Origin: Solibacteraceae bacterium
GTDB taxonomy: Bacteria; Acidobacteriota; Terriglobia; Bryobacterales; Bryobacteraceae
Assembly (NCBI GenBank): GCA_021324015.1
Contig: JAJPJX010000135.1
Span: forward strand, 1-64,000
Direction: 5' to 3'
DNA: 64,000 bases
The notes under the pieces are model-generated. The model ran no database searches and was not told the DNA's origin. It worked only from the letters and a program-made list of their open reading frames with translations. Below are positions 35,301 to 41,068 of this stretch, one piece after another (position 1 is the first letter of the stretch; every line of letters begins with the position of its first letter). The position numbers and the translations under genes were made by a program.

Positions 35301-35815
35301 AGATCCTTCAGCGCGCGCGCCACCGGCGCCAGGTTGGCAGCCGCCGGCAACGCTTCGCCGCCCACCAGGAAGGCCAGCGCATAGCTGGCGCTCTCGGGGC
35401 TCAGCGTGTTGACGATGCCGCGCAGCGCCCCGCGGGTGATTTGCGCGGGCACACTGGCATCCTGGTCTGCGGGCGGAATCAGCTTGGCGTAGCTGCCGCC
35501 GAAGCCCAGCGCCTCGCGCATCTCGCCCGGATGGGAGGGTGGCGTCTCCTCGATCGGCTCGCCGTGGTACACCCCGCGCCGGCCGGGCTCTGGCGGTCCC
35601 TGCAAACCGGCCGGGATGGGCGCACGGCCCGCGGGCGGTGGTGTGTAGCTGCCGGGTTGCGGCCCGGTGGTGCGCGTGACCGGCGCCTCGGGCGCGATGG
35701 CGCTGGGTTCCAGTTCGATAGAGTTGGGCTCCAGCTCTACCGTCCTGGCGAGCGGGGCGGGCGCGATCGCACGCGGATCTAGCTCGATGCTCGAAGCGTC
35801 CAGTTCGACAGGCAT
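20381..35815 (-). CDS. Giant polyvalent protein: nuclease-like, N6-adenine methylase and SNF2 helicase modules (DarB-like)
   Basis: 5144 residues. N-terminal tandem repeats (IELDPRAIAP/IELEPSAIAP), a hydrophobic helical segment (about 110-230), a duplicated LSVDDIVAGLEEAGLAP linker (about 605 and 1640), a PBECR-like Barnase/EndoU/RelE-type nuclease (WIDLIWGDERGGLAHIVSKH, about 935), two related helical repeats with NYYDAT/NYYVSM (about 1080, 1370), an adenine methylase (EPGMGIGNFF about 2192; NVPF motif about 2257) and an SNF2-type helicase (GAGKT about 2912, VDEAD about 3079, QQRDGRAVRQ about 3475). The rest is helical large-polyvalent-domain material. Relatives such as P1 DarB are injected with the genome and protect it from restriction. 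It follows the ejection-protein genes, fitting virion packaging. Confidence 0.85.
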   Translation of the reverse strand: MPVELDASSIELDPRAIAPAPLARTVELEPNSIELEPSAIAPEAPVTRTTGPQPGSYTPPPAGRAPIPAGLQGPPEPGRRGVYHGEPIEETPPSHPGEMREALGFGGSYAKLIPPADQDASVPAQITRGALRGIVNTLSPESASYALAFLVGGEALPAAANLAPVARALKDLPSVLKALDVTAHAAVPAAGLVVGGKNLAQGGVPRNMEQAAETAINALLLGASAVGAIRAGHEVLKAYPEGPTPEAQTRATQTGGIATPPVSNEQAAATAEALAQQGRRLAAQAWKDLDRSQPLPIQIGNQTVYLQPPAKVPRVVGEVQNPDTPWNPPTRVTKGSRVVHTITESADPTSKALVSGTPEVVQNWLQSRQATVSRTPYSGPGDVGGAPPVVPAAEVSTLTQNHALPSDIQPGPNGTVVIERPSGKYTIHAIQQGQVSFVAETPAGNVRGTLPLPIFRQMIEAPPAAPAPAATANAPAPAAAGGAVELDPATVQPAPAATQQKPEPQRQTPAQVQAGVLAALRADLAKAEAAGNQQVAADKRAAIARIEASIARSQQAPAAGVANGQPESAPAAPGQPTPPPAVAAPPAAPLAQPAGDLGSESQAEPDLFGQAGLSVDDIVAGLEEAGLAPAQKSTPAGLPHEPPTAAQAGGKVWPGREIPLSQDAEGKSRYWVLSERGSVIVATDYERGQRGVIPIQEREWDSPEAFQRETGYQWSPLESLDVRHPIVRAVANLVHATDETGGIHWNGAREDHEAALHWLESLQRNYDASGNLAQAVDATQSQYPEHPEFATAARQALPPGTSEAAAAPSRDARLAAVIRSLAGRTQSASLPAKVEKEFDAADLEELKRRGYILQQGNNGAYATTVQGRDWAEAMARPESAQAPIRSEADQETGPHGPIFRQFSAKPAEAIAHLLAARTGEVPRVWHHPELGWIDLIWGDERGGLAHIVSKHAEGQKDLHLEDLADLIPRMRVVKNDGRTARLESETHEAGVRLDYDGVKKRWLVTAYEKPSTEGSPLVPGAPQITPRGGGHPPSGGSNSSVTPAAEAVKSGETQQGGLQWADTQGIEDIQKEHGTPENYYDATRAHQKREKAYLDGHLDRLQATHGKRGAAELRRQESSRHHASQAAYEHNYTEVELTLGKAAAERMRAEVEKHAPQRLPLRENFRYFWHTLRNGDKIEGTAGTVEVVKTDGFHMQPILPTGGAGGRWAAFGSGAREVSQVEVRFPNGKLHSFRQEDFEKYLYDDTLAAEGEPEEKPTTQVSAPAAAEGQKLLAITGQTFKYKALLRAIPGATWNAEEKAWIIPDTEANRAQVQRISRELSWRAFTPQPEAQLPAAPADLRWTDAAMAEAEEAGSLTGPTTTPENYYVSMRTEQKRKKEFIDGYNARLRGASRAGRGAPFVRKKIVANQRDAEREYAQNYSEVERRLGKPAADRMRAEVERGPQALQPPAVGQLVKLTSTEDYHTYNLKTVWNWLRVIRADQNTVTVRETHLPTDPAQDFGPEVEIPLSQIGQRDETPKPAEKPAAPSRPELDQQTRREVYETAIDNLRADSKDVRGLIANQGGRAWVLKDDASVKRLRAAVASAAEILEKVAPPESSNARNALESALADGRILLAEVEHARPEPFAEGEPDLFGDAGLSVDDIVAGLEEAGLAPPQKEPTLEDKVNEAKGTTPLFREGERVTWQDRNGKTLTGTVRGNVYADIDDYADVDTDQILHAGGVPIGRIEHVPLPRLQRIETPAKSAPEPAKPTKVPTATQKAQAEAQPLSDTERAVLEHTAAGHGSQGFDLLTSLTEGGLAEDAANRTIYQLVRRGLIQRINDPEADGDRFVRTPAGTAALRSTAPPPAAESAQPKPEKHANPLEQAAADAAARLRAKYLKNTTLNAGIDPADLRDLTVIGAKYILDGAIQFEAWSKQVMAALGDLVRAIAETSKLTTDAVLRQVYQYAAGAAKRYGVAAEPAPAPAKPTTIEAEGTHATSTGSGGQAGSRTERPSTETAGGVAGEPPVTLPHPGAEGQAVRPPVGANGAHAAPNPAAPARPAETELRPGGGDRPTRGAATPVTGLEGDYRLTPEQAAEIESRGAKTKVRNNLEAIRTVKQIIQEGGRPATLEEQQKIAGFVGWGASEISQGVFTGYKSDWAGIREDVENALTDAEYEAARTSTENAHYTRRDLARAMWDLAVRLGFRAGGSVLEPGMGIGNFFMMMPEELIPGTSRTGVEMDLLSGAMARALFPGSQILVKPYQKTNLPDGYFDLVIGNVPFAGHGVVDPVFKRWPFLTENVHNYFFAKSMEKLRPGGVMIAITSRYSMDGKGQAFRKWMAERAELLGAVRLPRDTFQGNAGTGVTTDILILRKRIPGGIPISNEAWAESREMETKDGFKVDVNEYFHRHPEMMMGEMQGGTQYRRGYPELFGEFSLEGLQERFERLPEDVMPSWNPQQIGAPGELAENYPEASYLKNGQYGYVNGALVQKDGAYLRPVPVKPNSVKAKRMKGLIELRGAAREVIRSQHLDLSEEEILEARQNLNKVYEGFVKQHGPVNVLGNALTFGEDPDWPVLTGLLEDYDKKAMAAARQALEGRQGQYLVTPQGDVVLTDGKPKGQRWTVARKRPVFRERTIQKPARITHVETGAEALAVSLNDYGHMDWDRMQELTGREPEDLQQELAGKIFRNPISKQWETADEYLSGNVRQKLADAEFAAREHPEYAGNVEALKAVQPPWKEPGKIRANLGATWIPDSDYTQFAREVLKVESDSNEPLVRLVSLTGGYGVRPTFTFLDNGVANTTEFGTPYFSGMDLFELSLNGRTPVARDYYEDANGAERSVKNPDATIEANEKQRLLNDKFAAWLWSDPERAQRLAEKFNWERNNLRLREYDGSHLTFPGLNTSWLRAGKPDPHQVNAVWRTIQSGNTLYAHVVGAGKTLEAIMAAMELRRLGLAKKPMVVVPNHLVGQWRDDWMRAYPAAQILVPTKKDFEKQNRQKLMSRIASGNYDAVIVGHASFEKLPVKDETFEEFINHELADINAALEAARRGKSAQDERRDPTVKQLVRRRAQLEARLEKRTHREDKDTGLSFEELGVDQLFVDEADLFKNLGYLTMMDRVAGLPNTDSNRATDMLLKTQYVMNLHGGDRGVVFMTGTPVSNSIAEVWTMMRYLMPRYLEREGLNQFDAWAKTFGQTRTQMEVAPEGGRFIQRTRFNKFQNASQMMNMFRVVADIRTAQQLNLPTPAIWKGGYVDVISPASDLLKQYIELIGERADAVRAGEVEPDEDNMLKISSDGRKASLDLRLVLGQSAGEDPQSKVNKCAANVVEIYKEFAEHKATQLIFLDLSTPKSEKVRRKKSKPSGQVANPETANLPMRRELPGNAAEEETAEANLYGEKEEPEEEEAETTEEARERFHIYGELRKKLIAGGIPPEQIAFIQDAKTDDQKSDLFAAMRRGDVRVLMGSTEKMGAGMNVQDRLVALHHLDSPWRPRDMQQRDGRAVRQGNELWDAHHIPVRLYRYMTEGSFDAFMWETLAAKAAPIEQLMSGDPSIDEVDELSPLVLSYEQAKAASAGNPLVREKIILDQDIHKLEVMRGAWLSEQSNIAQQLAQLPGEIQGTRQHLQQYDQDIATRDAHPEMVVEGVTYEGKEIRAKGAEALMHLLQGLGPIAQRTPLQASYRGFALLATPETEFLEARVETEKRGGRLYVRERTPDSKYFYWLVTTPDIKASRSYMRADLGLKALDQQDAEAVHAAWDKVRKSEGHWEQSGQVQVYTRPGLALKADSNTYLISTNYSNPVGTIQSLEHQVSFEDSTRFSRDHLRRLEKSQAELESKAGQAFPREEELQKMLRRQAELAQQLGETEDDRQALAAAEEGDARNPLAPYLKDPNASLRAKWFPSKKFFGTGMHGRKYVIKARAVSKFLAVQEEKGNARQHEQPQYHVVHMPSGRQVRGNFAQDYQAVAYARQASKALPWDWAKPPEGFSEQLEQFNASFVPPTETPEDYKKRIDAARQAPAEATPEEALELRRQEQDLGADVGALAAALDSIEDRGTEDAEIERAHDTLERFGLQVAETSEAELRQGARKLLDQKIAERQKIRRQLGGLFVEQPGGLDEYERAILRHTSHQPQTAEELEQAVAEDVDAYAKSRMATALTRLLQAGYVREKGGAWTRTEEGTLAYRRYGHERGSLSLRPRVTAAQIARQLEPVVLESPADVLRKMGGPAYWVEPGGKLLEVEAPGRETIDTHNQAAQRILGQRPGGTANELMRARDTLLAQGYIRLRGVNVMAEPQAYGNLGFQTAVQQAANYARYTGAGVIVLEAGRSRRAVPLADVPELLADPAKYLRRAAQRGSAPMLIDLADWIARQFETTGPQVNYSGLGALSDRYLRNLSQLQKASAAAHTAAVRAASSRAQAATILRAAVPAILKELHGGNFTWPELRLALIESRLRGLRERWQNFAEQVDQIPDNGLRTALNEQFLELLAAIEGKRGMPEDVAQTAVALAAAEDWDTLRAFLAQTFRDAAANVQTVMPAAWYDAVTADAHVQRALATYQRLVERPMAENHALNEGVFSDALGPLHTYYPLIPTEKPQHAPGPGRRLPYRTPKNAANKFATGLAEGYDATMQALRDRLTGAVRANDKAALLRALEEEGLLESAGREQRTFVYQGVEYEGERVEISPERLILTNGKHVHVPARMGIMPRWLHRELRPILEGQRLDTPTVIDRILRKLNTFALAGPADFVFHTSNLLGTLVANTPFLENSPTGKVLSLPLAKKFYAVGKVLATDPTTRQSAEDLVEMAKLGLVPDRYGSVTLSQRAAEELGAEQQAWNLPVGGGRTIPIPKGFGAALYGPKGIDVRARLVMYRLAKSLNPDATPQELFDFVNQLGNYVPALQGEIERALKSSGFAPFFTAGSTMIRNGIHAWAGNGPMPKSGAGLRLWQQLTGGALGLLALWAVVYKEYTGKWPWKDKRAKLLQIPANERDRRSALGKALWGQGSETGYLNFGFFNPLVLRGGRALGLPGAMETYALGGSPGQAAEAAQRDVINAFAHPALGPPARGAFVLATGQETYLTGLRDRQGRVGLQFFPAIPPRTKPGLPAIGERMRAAGRELNAFYGAVGSATGLLGEEAFNRKGNAYLRMVLDLSLPGLVGNASNPYKRAEMLRQQRTGTR
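29632..29889 (-). CDS. Overlapping-frame gene inside the giant gene (85 aa)
   Basis: ATG (complement of 29887-29889) is preceded by GGAAGGGA on the coding strand. The product is a normal-looking helical protein (KLLAVWRESHPSLCRTLEQK, then GKLYGLLWERTERMLRQIQQ, then RKLSYDQAEEIARHEAQQLP), its end resembling TnpV-like phage/ICE mini-proteins. In the giant frame the same DNA encodes a Pro/Ala/Gly-rich linker just before the methylase, so the linker can tolerate a second frame. Confidence 0.5.
   Translation of the reverse strand: MPLLPEAVAKQEVEQSGPARKLLAVWRESHPSLCRTLEQKGKLYGLLWERTERMLRQIQQLQQGPRKLSYDQAEEIARHEAQQLP
30841..34010 (-). repeat. Two near-identical ~85-bp direct repeats inside the giant gene
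   Basis: About 30843-30930 and 33920-34008 encode the same linker (EPDLFG-x-AGLSVDDIVAGL... AGLAP-x-QK) and differ at only a few bases. They lie about 3.08 kb apart in the same orientation and frame; recombination between them would delete the nuclease-like part while keeping the frame if the distance is a multiple of three. Confidence 0.7.
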
Positions 35816-35830
35816 GATTTTCGAGAGAGG

Positions 35831-37462
35831 TCAGTCCAGAGGCTCGGCGCTGACTTTGCCGTTGGGCTTCAGGCCGAGAAACTTGTAGCGCTTGCCGCCG
35901 CTCACGATGGTCTGGCCCACGGTGTAGCTGGCGCCGTTGATTTTGTACTGCTGCGGCGCCGCGGTCTTGCTGGGCACCGGCGCGGTGGGTTTGGCGGCCG
36001 GCGTGCCGGCAGTCTGCAGGCCGGCCTGGGCAGGCGCCGGCGTGCCGGCGCTTTGTTGCGGACCATTCGCGGGCCGCCCCGTGCCAAACAGCTTGGCATC
36101 GCCGGCGTCCAGCGCCGCCCAGGCGTCCTCGGTGGCCACGCCCACCTGGCGCCCGGAACGCTGCAGCAGGCTGTTTTTGTCCGCGATGGTCCTTTTGAGT
36201 TCGTCGGTCACATCGCCATAGCGCCCGCGCATCTCTTCCACCAGCGCCGCGGCCGTCTCCTCGTCGCCCTGCGAAGCTGCCGCCATGGGCTTGACGTTGC
36301 CCAGGCGATCCACATACAGCTTGTGATTCACCGTGCCATCGTTCTCTTTGGTGCCGGCGATGGCCGCGCCCAACTGCTTGCGCTGCCGGTTCAATCCGTT
36401 CTCCACGGGAGCCAGGCGCGCCAACAGGCGATCGGCTTCCCGCCGGTCGATGGGGCCGGTGCCGTTGGCCGCGTTCAGGCGCTGGAGTTCTGCGCTCACG
36501 CGCTGACGTTCCAGCCCGATGCGCGCCCAGCCTTGCTTCTCCAGTTGCGCCTGGTGTTCCTCCATTTGGGCTTCCCGGTCGGCTTGGGTCTGTTGCGCCG
36601 GGGTCATGCCGATGCGGCCTACCTGTTGCGCGGTGTCTTCGTCCCAATCATCGGGATGTGGGAATTGATCGCGTACCTTCGCATCCAGGCCATACCAGAC
36701 CTTGGCGTAGCCGGCCTGGTCGGGGGCGGCAGCCAGTATGCCGGCCGCGTTCTGCCGGTTGGTCTGCGCCAGGTCCGCCTGATTCTTGGCCGTGGTGCTC
36801 TGATTTCGCGCGATAATGGAATCCGATACGGCCTTCTCGCGCATTTCCCGCAGCGTGGCCAGCGCCGCCTGGTGCTGTTGTTGGGCCGTCATGGCCTGAT
36901 CCTGGAAGCGCTGCATGGAGGCCTCCAGATCCGGGCCGTAGGGATGGCTCAGCATCTCCTGGGCCTTCTGCGGATCCAGGAGCCTTTCGTTGACGGCTTG
37001 CTGCACAGCAGTCTGGTAGGCCTGCGGCCGGCTGGCTGGATCGGCGCCCAGCACCGCGCCGAAGAGGGAACCCAGGCGGCCCGCCCGCGTGCCGTTCAGC
37101 TTCACCTGTGCCTCGGCCGCATCAAAAGCGGATTTCAGGTTGGCGCGCCGGGCGGTGTCGTATTTCAGCGCTTCGCTGCCGTAGCCGGCCGCGCCCAAGC
37201 CCTTCATCACCGCCGCCGAGTCGGTCACCAGGTTGCCGGCGGGGTCAATGGCGGAGTGCTGATCGAGCAGCCGGCCCAAGGTCTGCTGCGCGTCCATCTC
37301 GCGCTGGCGTTGCTGGTTCTCCAGTTGGTAGGCGTGAAGCTGCTCGTTGTGCAGTTGCTGCTGCTGCAGCATGCCGCGCAGCGCCAGCACGCGCCCGTAG
37401 ACTTCCATGGGGTTCTCGACGGGGGCGGGGCGCACGGCCAGGGGGATCGAGGCGTCTAGCAT
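35831..37462 (-). CDS. Internal virion / DNA-ejection-type protein
   Basis: 543 residues, almost entirely helical and Gln/Ala-rich, with long coiled-coil-like stretches (QQQLHNEQLHAYQLENQQRQ, and 180-330) and a Pro/Ala-rich linker before a small C-terminal beta module (YKINGASYTVGQTIVSGGKR). Sits between the gp7/gp20-like protein and the giant protein, the slot of ejection proteins in P22-like phages. Function inferred from context and composition. Confidence 0.6.
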   Translation of the reverse strand: MLDASIPLAVRPAPVENPMEVYGRVLALRGMLQQQQLHNEQLHAYQLENQQRQREMDAQQTLGRLLDQHSAIDPAGNLVTDSAAVMKGLGAAGYGSEALKYDTARRANLKSAFDAAEAQVKLNGTRAGRLGSLFGAVLGADPASRPQAYQTAVQQAVNERLLDPQKAQEMLSHPYGPDLEASMQRFQDQAMTAQQQHQAALATLREMREKAVSDSIIARNQSTTAKNQADLAQTNRQNAAGILAAAPDQAGYAKVWYGLDAKVRDQFPHPDDWDEDTAQQVGRIGMTPAQQTQADREAQMEEHQAQLEKQGWARIGLERQRVSAELQRLNAANGTGPIDRREADRLLARLAPVENGLNRQRKQLGAAIAGTKENDGTVNHKLYVDRLGNVKPMAAASQGDEETAAALVEEMRGRYGDVTDELKRTIADKNSLLQRSGRQVGVATEDAWAALDAGDAKLFGTGRPANGPQQSAGTPAPAQAGLQTAGTPAAKPTAPVPSKTAAPQQYKINGASYTVGQTIVSGGKRYKFLGLKPNGKVSAEPLD

Positions 37463-37477
37463 GGGGAAAGCTCCTGT

Positions 37478-38596
37478 TTACGGGTGCGTCAGCCCGTAGT
37501 AGTTGTACGGGTCGGGATTCACCGCCGGCGGCGGCAGCAGGCTGGCCGCCGGGGTGCTGGCAATTACCTGGTCCATCACCGCGGGCGGCGCGCCGCCGTA
37601 GCCCGGATTGGGCACATAGGCGCCCACCGTGCCGGAGCCATACGGGTTCAGCATCCGGCTGAGGCCGTAGGTTTGCGCGGCATTGGCCACGCCGCCCAGG
37701 GCGGTCTGCCAGGCGTTCGCCGCGCCTACCGTACCGGCGGCCTGCGCGTTGCCCACGCCCATCAGATCGTTGCCCACGTCCTCGGCGGTGCGTAGCCCCA
37801 GGTTGCCGTTGTATTCGGCGCCGGTCAGGCCGATGTCGCCCACCCGGTTGGCCGCGTTATAGCGCGTGTTGCCGCTGAACAAACCCGCGTTCAGGGTGTT
37901 GGCGGCGGTCTGGTTGCCGAAGTTGGTGGATGTGGCGTTGAACTGCTGCGTGCCGAACTGCCCCAGGTTGGCCAGGTCCAGCATCCCGGCGAGCGTATTG
38001 TTGCGGTTGGTCTGGAAGGTGGTCAGGGCGCGGTTGTAGGCGTTCTGATAGGTGGTGTCCGCGAGCCCCTGGCTGAAGCGCGTCAGAGCCTTCAAGCTGG
38101 AACTGCCGCTGGCCCCGCCGCGGGCGGAAGCGGCATTCTGCAACGCGCGCGTGCCTTGCTGCAAGGTGAACTGGTAGCCCGGCTCGTTTTTCAGGTCCGC
38201 CGGGTTGAAGCTGAATTCCTTGCTGAGTGCCCCGCCCGGCGCCAGCATGCTGGCCAGGCTGGTGACGCCCTGCTGGCCGGCCGCCAGGTAGGGATTCAGG
38301 TTGGCCTGCTGCTGCGCGTAGACATCCGAGAGCGTGGCGTTGGCGCGATCCGTGCCGCTCCATACGTCCTGGATGGCGCGATCCGCGCCGGCATTCACGT
38401 CGCCCGCGGCCGCAGAGACGGCCCGATCCATGCCGCCCTGCGCTTCCGCGCCGGCCTGCTGCACGTTGCGGCCCGCCTGGATTCCTTTGTCGGCCAGTTG
38501 CTGGGCCGCCTTCTTGGACGCGGAAGATCCCAGCAGACCCCCGAAAATGGAAGTGCCCGCGGAGATTCCCGCGGCAAGTAATCCGCCGAATGGCAT
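37478..38596 (-). CDS. DNA transfer (ejection) protein, P22 gp7/gp20-like
   Basis: 372 residues. N-terminal Gly-rich hydrophobic start (FGGLLAAGISAGTSIFGGLL), Ala-rich helices, and the characteristic block EPGYQFTLQQGTRALQN... GSSSLKALTRFSQGLADTTY QNAYNRAL typical of phage DNA-transfer proteins. C-terminus is Gly/Pro-rich. Ejected with the genome to form a conduit in characterised relatives. Confidence 0.8.
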   Translation of the reverse strand: MPFGGLLAAGISAGTSIFGGLLGSSASKKAAQQLADKGIQAGRNVQQAGAEAQGGMDRAVSAAAGDVNAGADRAIQDVWSGTDRANATLSDVYAQQQANLNPYLAAGQQGVTSLASMLAPGGALSKEFSFNPADLKNEPGYQFTLQQGTRALQNAASARGGASGSSSLKALTRFSQGLADTTYQNAYNRALTTFQTNRNNTLAGMLDLANLGQFGTQQFNATSTNFGNQTAANTLNAGLFSGNTRYNAANRVGDIGLTGAEYNGNLGLRTAEDVGNDLMGVGNAQAAGTVGAANAWQTALGGVANAAQTYGLSRMLNPYGSGTVGAYVPNPGYGGAPPAVMDQVIASTPAASLLPPPAVNPDPYNYYGLTHP

Positions 38597-38601
38597 TGTG
38601 A

Positions 38602-39087
38602 CTAACTCCTCGAAAAAACCACCAGGCGCACATCGAGCGGCTGGCCGTGCCGCCGCGTCCAGCGCGGCAGCACCGCCTGCGCCCGGGCGCCCAGGGCGAG
38701 TAACAACCGATGCACCCGCACGTTATCGGCGAAGTGCAGCGCGTAAATCCGTTGCGTCCCTTCCGCGAAGGCCTGCGCGATCACCTGGCTGACGGCCGCG
38801 CGGGCGATTCCCGTACCGTGCACCCGCCGCGCGAAGCAGATACCGCGAAACAGGCCCGCCTGCGGGTCGAGCTGCCGGTAGCCGATGGCCCCGCACAATT
38901 CGCCATTGGCTTCGGCGCCCCAGGTGCGCTCCGATCCGATCCGATCCTGCATCTGTGCGGTGAACTCCTCCAGGGTGCGCGGGCCGTCGTCATCGAAATT
39001 GGCGTCCGGAAATTCCTGCAGCCAGGCCCACAACTGCGGAATGCTCGCCGCGGGGAAGGGTGCGCACAGGGCCACGCGCGGATCCAT
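38602..39087 (-). CDS. GNAT-type acetyltransferase-like protein
   Basis: 161 residues. The central part (GELCGAIGYRQL..., FARRVHGTGIARAAVSQVIA) fits the beta4-alpha3 acetyl-CoA region of GNAT enzymes (variant GTGIA for Q/RxxGxG/A). It lies among tail genes; small GNAT genes at this place occur in other phages and may modify a virion or host protein. Substrate unknown. Confidence 0.65.
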   Translation of the reverse strand: MDPRVALCAPFPAASIPQLWAWLQEFPDANFDDDGPRTLEEFTAQMQDRIGSERTWGAEANGELCGAIGYRQLDPQAGLFRGICFARRVHGTGIARAAVSQVIAQAFAEGTQRIYALHFADNVRVHRLLLALGARAQAVLPRWTRRHGQPLDVRLVVFSRS

Positions 39088-39090
39088 AGT

Positions 39091-39288
39091 TCAAAACGCC
39101 ACGTTGGAGTTGACGGGACGGCTCACCGATGCCGGAAAGAGCACTTCCAGGCACACCTGCGTGATGCGGGCCTGATTGCCGGGCGGATGGTCCACCACCT
39201 CGCAGGCTACCTGCGTGATCTGCGGCACGGTAGCCGGCTCCCGGTCCAAGACCTCCAGCGCGAGCTGGGTCATGTCGATGCTGGTCAT
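39091..39288 (-). CDS. Small repeat-bearing tail-cluster protein
   Basis: 65 residues built from three copies of a strand motif (MTQLALEVL, ITQVACEVV, ITQVCLEVLF), about 20-25 residues apart. Similar mini-proteins with SQ/TQ-x2-x-EV repeats occur in phage tail clusters. Overlaps the neighbouring start by one base. Confidence 0.6.
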   Translation of the reverse strand: MTSIDMTQLALEVLDREPATVPQITQVACEVVDHPPGNQARITQVCLEVLFPASVSRPVNSNVAF

Positions 39289-40310
39289 CAGGTCCTCTTG
39301 ATGCCCAACTGGAGCGCGTTGATCTCCGCGGCGCTCCAGTGCGCGCCGGTGAACGGACTCACGCCGTAGGGCTGGATGATGTAGTTGTAGGCCGTGTAGC
39401 TGGGCGGCACATCACTGCCTTCGAGCACCACGCCGGCGCTTTTGATTTGGCTGCGCACGGTGGCGCTGCCGGCATCCGATTTTTTCAGCCGCCAGAGGGC
39501 TTGAGCGCCGCGGATGTCGCCGGAAAAGTCCGGCGGGATGTCATCCAGTTGGTAGAGATCCGTCTGGCCCGCAATGGTGGCGGAATTGTAGGTAGTGTCT
39601 TCGTCGGGCGGGTGCTCCTTCACCATGGCGTAGTGATCCGCGCCGGAGCTGGGCGTCCAGTCGCCGGCGTCCCCGTCCGCGTTGGGATACAGCACGCCGA
39701 TTTTGATGTCTCCCAGGTAATCGCCATCGGTGACGTAGACATCATCCACCAGGGCGCCGTAGCTGGCGCCGGCCGCCTGCAGGTGCGCCTGGTTGAAGCC
39801 TGGATGTGCGGCCAGGATGGCCGGGTCGATGCCGGTGGCGGTGATGGTCTTGGTCTCGTTGAGAATTACGATTTCGTTGACGCGGGCCTCGGCGGTGAAG
39901 GTGACGTTGCGGCCGGAGACGCTGACAGTGGCCTTTAGCTCCACGTAATACCACACGTTCAGGCTCAGCATGAATGTGGAGATCACATCGCCGGCCACGT
40001 CGGTATAGCCGGCGTGATAGCCGAAACGCAAGCGCCCGTCGCCCACGTGATTCAGATAGGTGCGGAGCATGGAGACGGCGTTATCGAAGTAGACCACCGC
40101 GTTGGCGAAGCCGCCCGGATTGTGCGCCAAGCCGGCCACCAGCGTGGCGTAGTCGGCCGGAAAGGCCTTCCAGGGGCCCACCGCGGAGCAACTCAGGCAG
40201 TTGCCCGTGCGGCCGCCGGGGACAATCACCCCGAAGGTGCCGCCGGACCATTTGGTAGTCCATTCGGGGGTGTCGTAATGGTCGAAGCTGTCACAAAACA
40301 AAAGCGCCAT
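39288..40310 (-). CDS. Tail protein with LamG/jelly-roll-like domain
   Basis: 340 residues. Opens LLFCDSFDHYDTPEWTTKW and continues with beta strands typical of concanavalin-like phage tail-surface proteins (about residues 1-190), then a second beta-rich half (DWTPSSGADHYAMVKE...). Likely host-contact or structural. Located between other tail genes in the same operon. Confidence 0.6.
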   Translation of the reverse strand: MALLFCDSFDHYDTPEWTTKWSGGTFGVIVPGGRTGNCLSCSAVGPWKAFPADYATLVAGLAHNPGGFANAVVYFDNAVSMLRTYLNHVGDGRLRFGYHAGYTDVAGDVISTFMLSLNVWYYVELKATVSVSGRNVTFTAEARVNEIVILNETKTITATGIDPAILAAHPGFNQAHLQAAGASYGALVDDVYVTDGDYLGDIKIGVLYPNADGDAGDWTPSSGADHYAMVKEHPPDEDTTYNSATIAGQTDLYQLDDIPPDFSGDIRGAQALWRLKKSDAGSATVRSQIKSAGVVLEGSDVPPSYTAYNYIIQPYGVSPFTGAHWSAAEINALQLGIKRT

Positions 40311-40320
40311 GCGCGTGGCC

Positions 40321-41067
40321 TCAGAAGACGTAGTTGGGAACGCGCCCGCGGGTTCTGCCCGGGCCGCCCACCACCTGGACGCTGCCGCCCGGGTCGCTGC
40401 CGTGCAGCCCGTTGACCGTGCGGGTAGCGCCGCCGGGATCGCCGCTGATGTCGATGGTGCCGCTCGTGCCGGTGAGCCCGTGCGTCATGCCGATGCCGCC
40501 GGCGTCGCCGGTGAGCAGGACTTGCGCATCTCCCTCGGCCAGCAGGACCGTGGGGACGCCGATCGCGCCCGCGGCGCCGCGCACCTCCACGGTACCGCTG
40601 GCGCCGGTCAGCGGCGGCAGGCGTACCGCCACCGTGCCGCCCGGCGCGGTAACCAATACCGTGCCGCTGCCGCCCGTGAGGCTCGCCGCGTGGAGGACCT
40701 GCCCGGCGGCGCCGCTCACCTGGACCGTGCCGCTGGCGCCGATCAGCGTAGTGCTGCTGGCGGTGATGCCCTGCACCAGGCGCAGACGCCACACCCAGCC
40801 GCGCGTGCCGCCCACCAGCACCAGCTTCTTGCCGGAGCTGGCCAGGGTGACCTCCGGGCTGTGCGTCGCGCTCCCGGCGGTGGCGCCGAGATGAATGCTC
40901 ACGGCCGCCAGGGAGGATGGCGCCCGCTCCACGGCCGCCACCTGGCGCCACATCCCGCGCGCGCCGCCTCCCAGCACCAGCTTCTTGCCGGAACTGGCCT
41001 GCGTGACCTGCGGCCCGTGGGCCTGCGTATTGGCCGCGATGGCCAGGGTTAATAGAACGCGCAGCAT
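40321..41067 (-). CDS. Beta-repeat tail-cluster protein with signal-like start
   Basis: 248 residues. N-terminus MLRVLLTLAIAANTQA looks like a signal peptide. Two copies of TxASSGKKLVLxGGxRGxxWR follow, then five or six repeats of about 25 residues around LTGASGTVxVxGAAG. Probably a repetitive beta structure exposed on the virion or secreted. Confidence 0.55.
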   Translation of the reverse strand: MLRVLLTLAIAANTQAHGPQVTQASSGKKLVLGGGARGMWRQVAAVERAPSSLAAVSIHLGATAGSATHSPEVTLASSGKKLVLVGGTRGWVWRLRLVQGITASSTTLIGASGTVQVSGAAGQVLHAASLTGGSGTVLVTAPGGTVAVRLPPLTGASGTVEVRGAAGAIGVPTVLLAEGDAQVLLTGDAGGIGMTHGLTGTSGTIDISGDPGGATRTVNGLHGSDPGGSVQVVGGPGRTRGRVPNYVF

Positions 41068-41068
41068 A

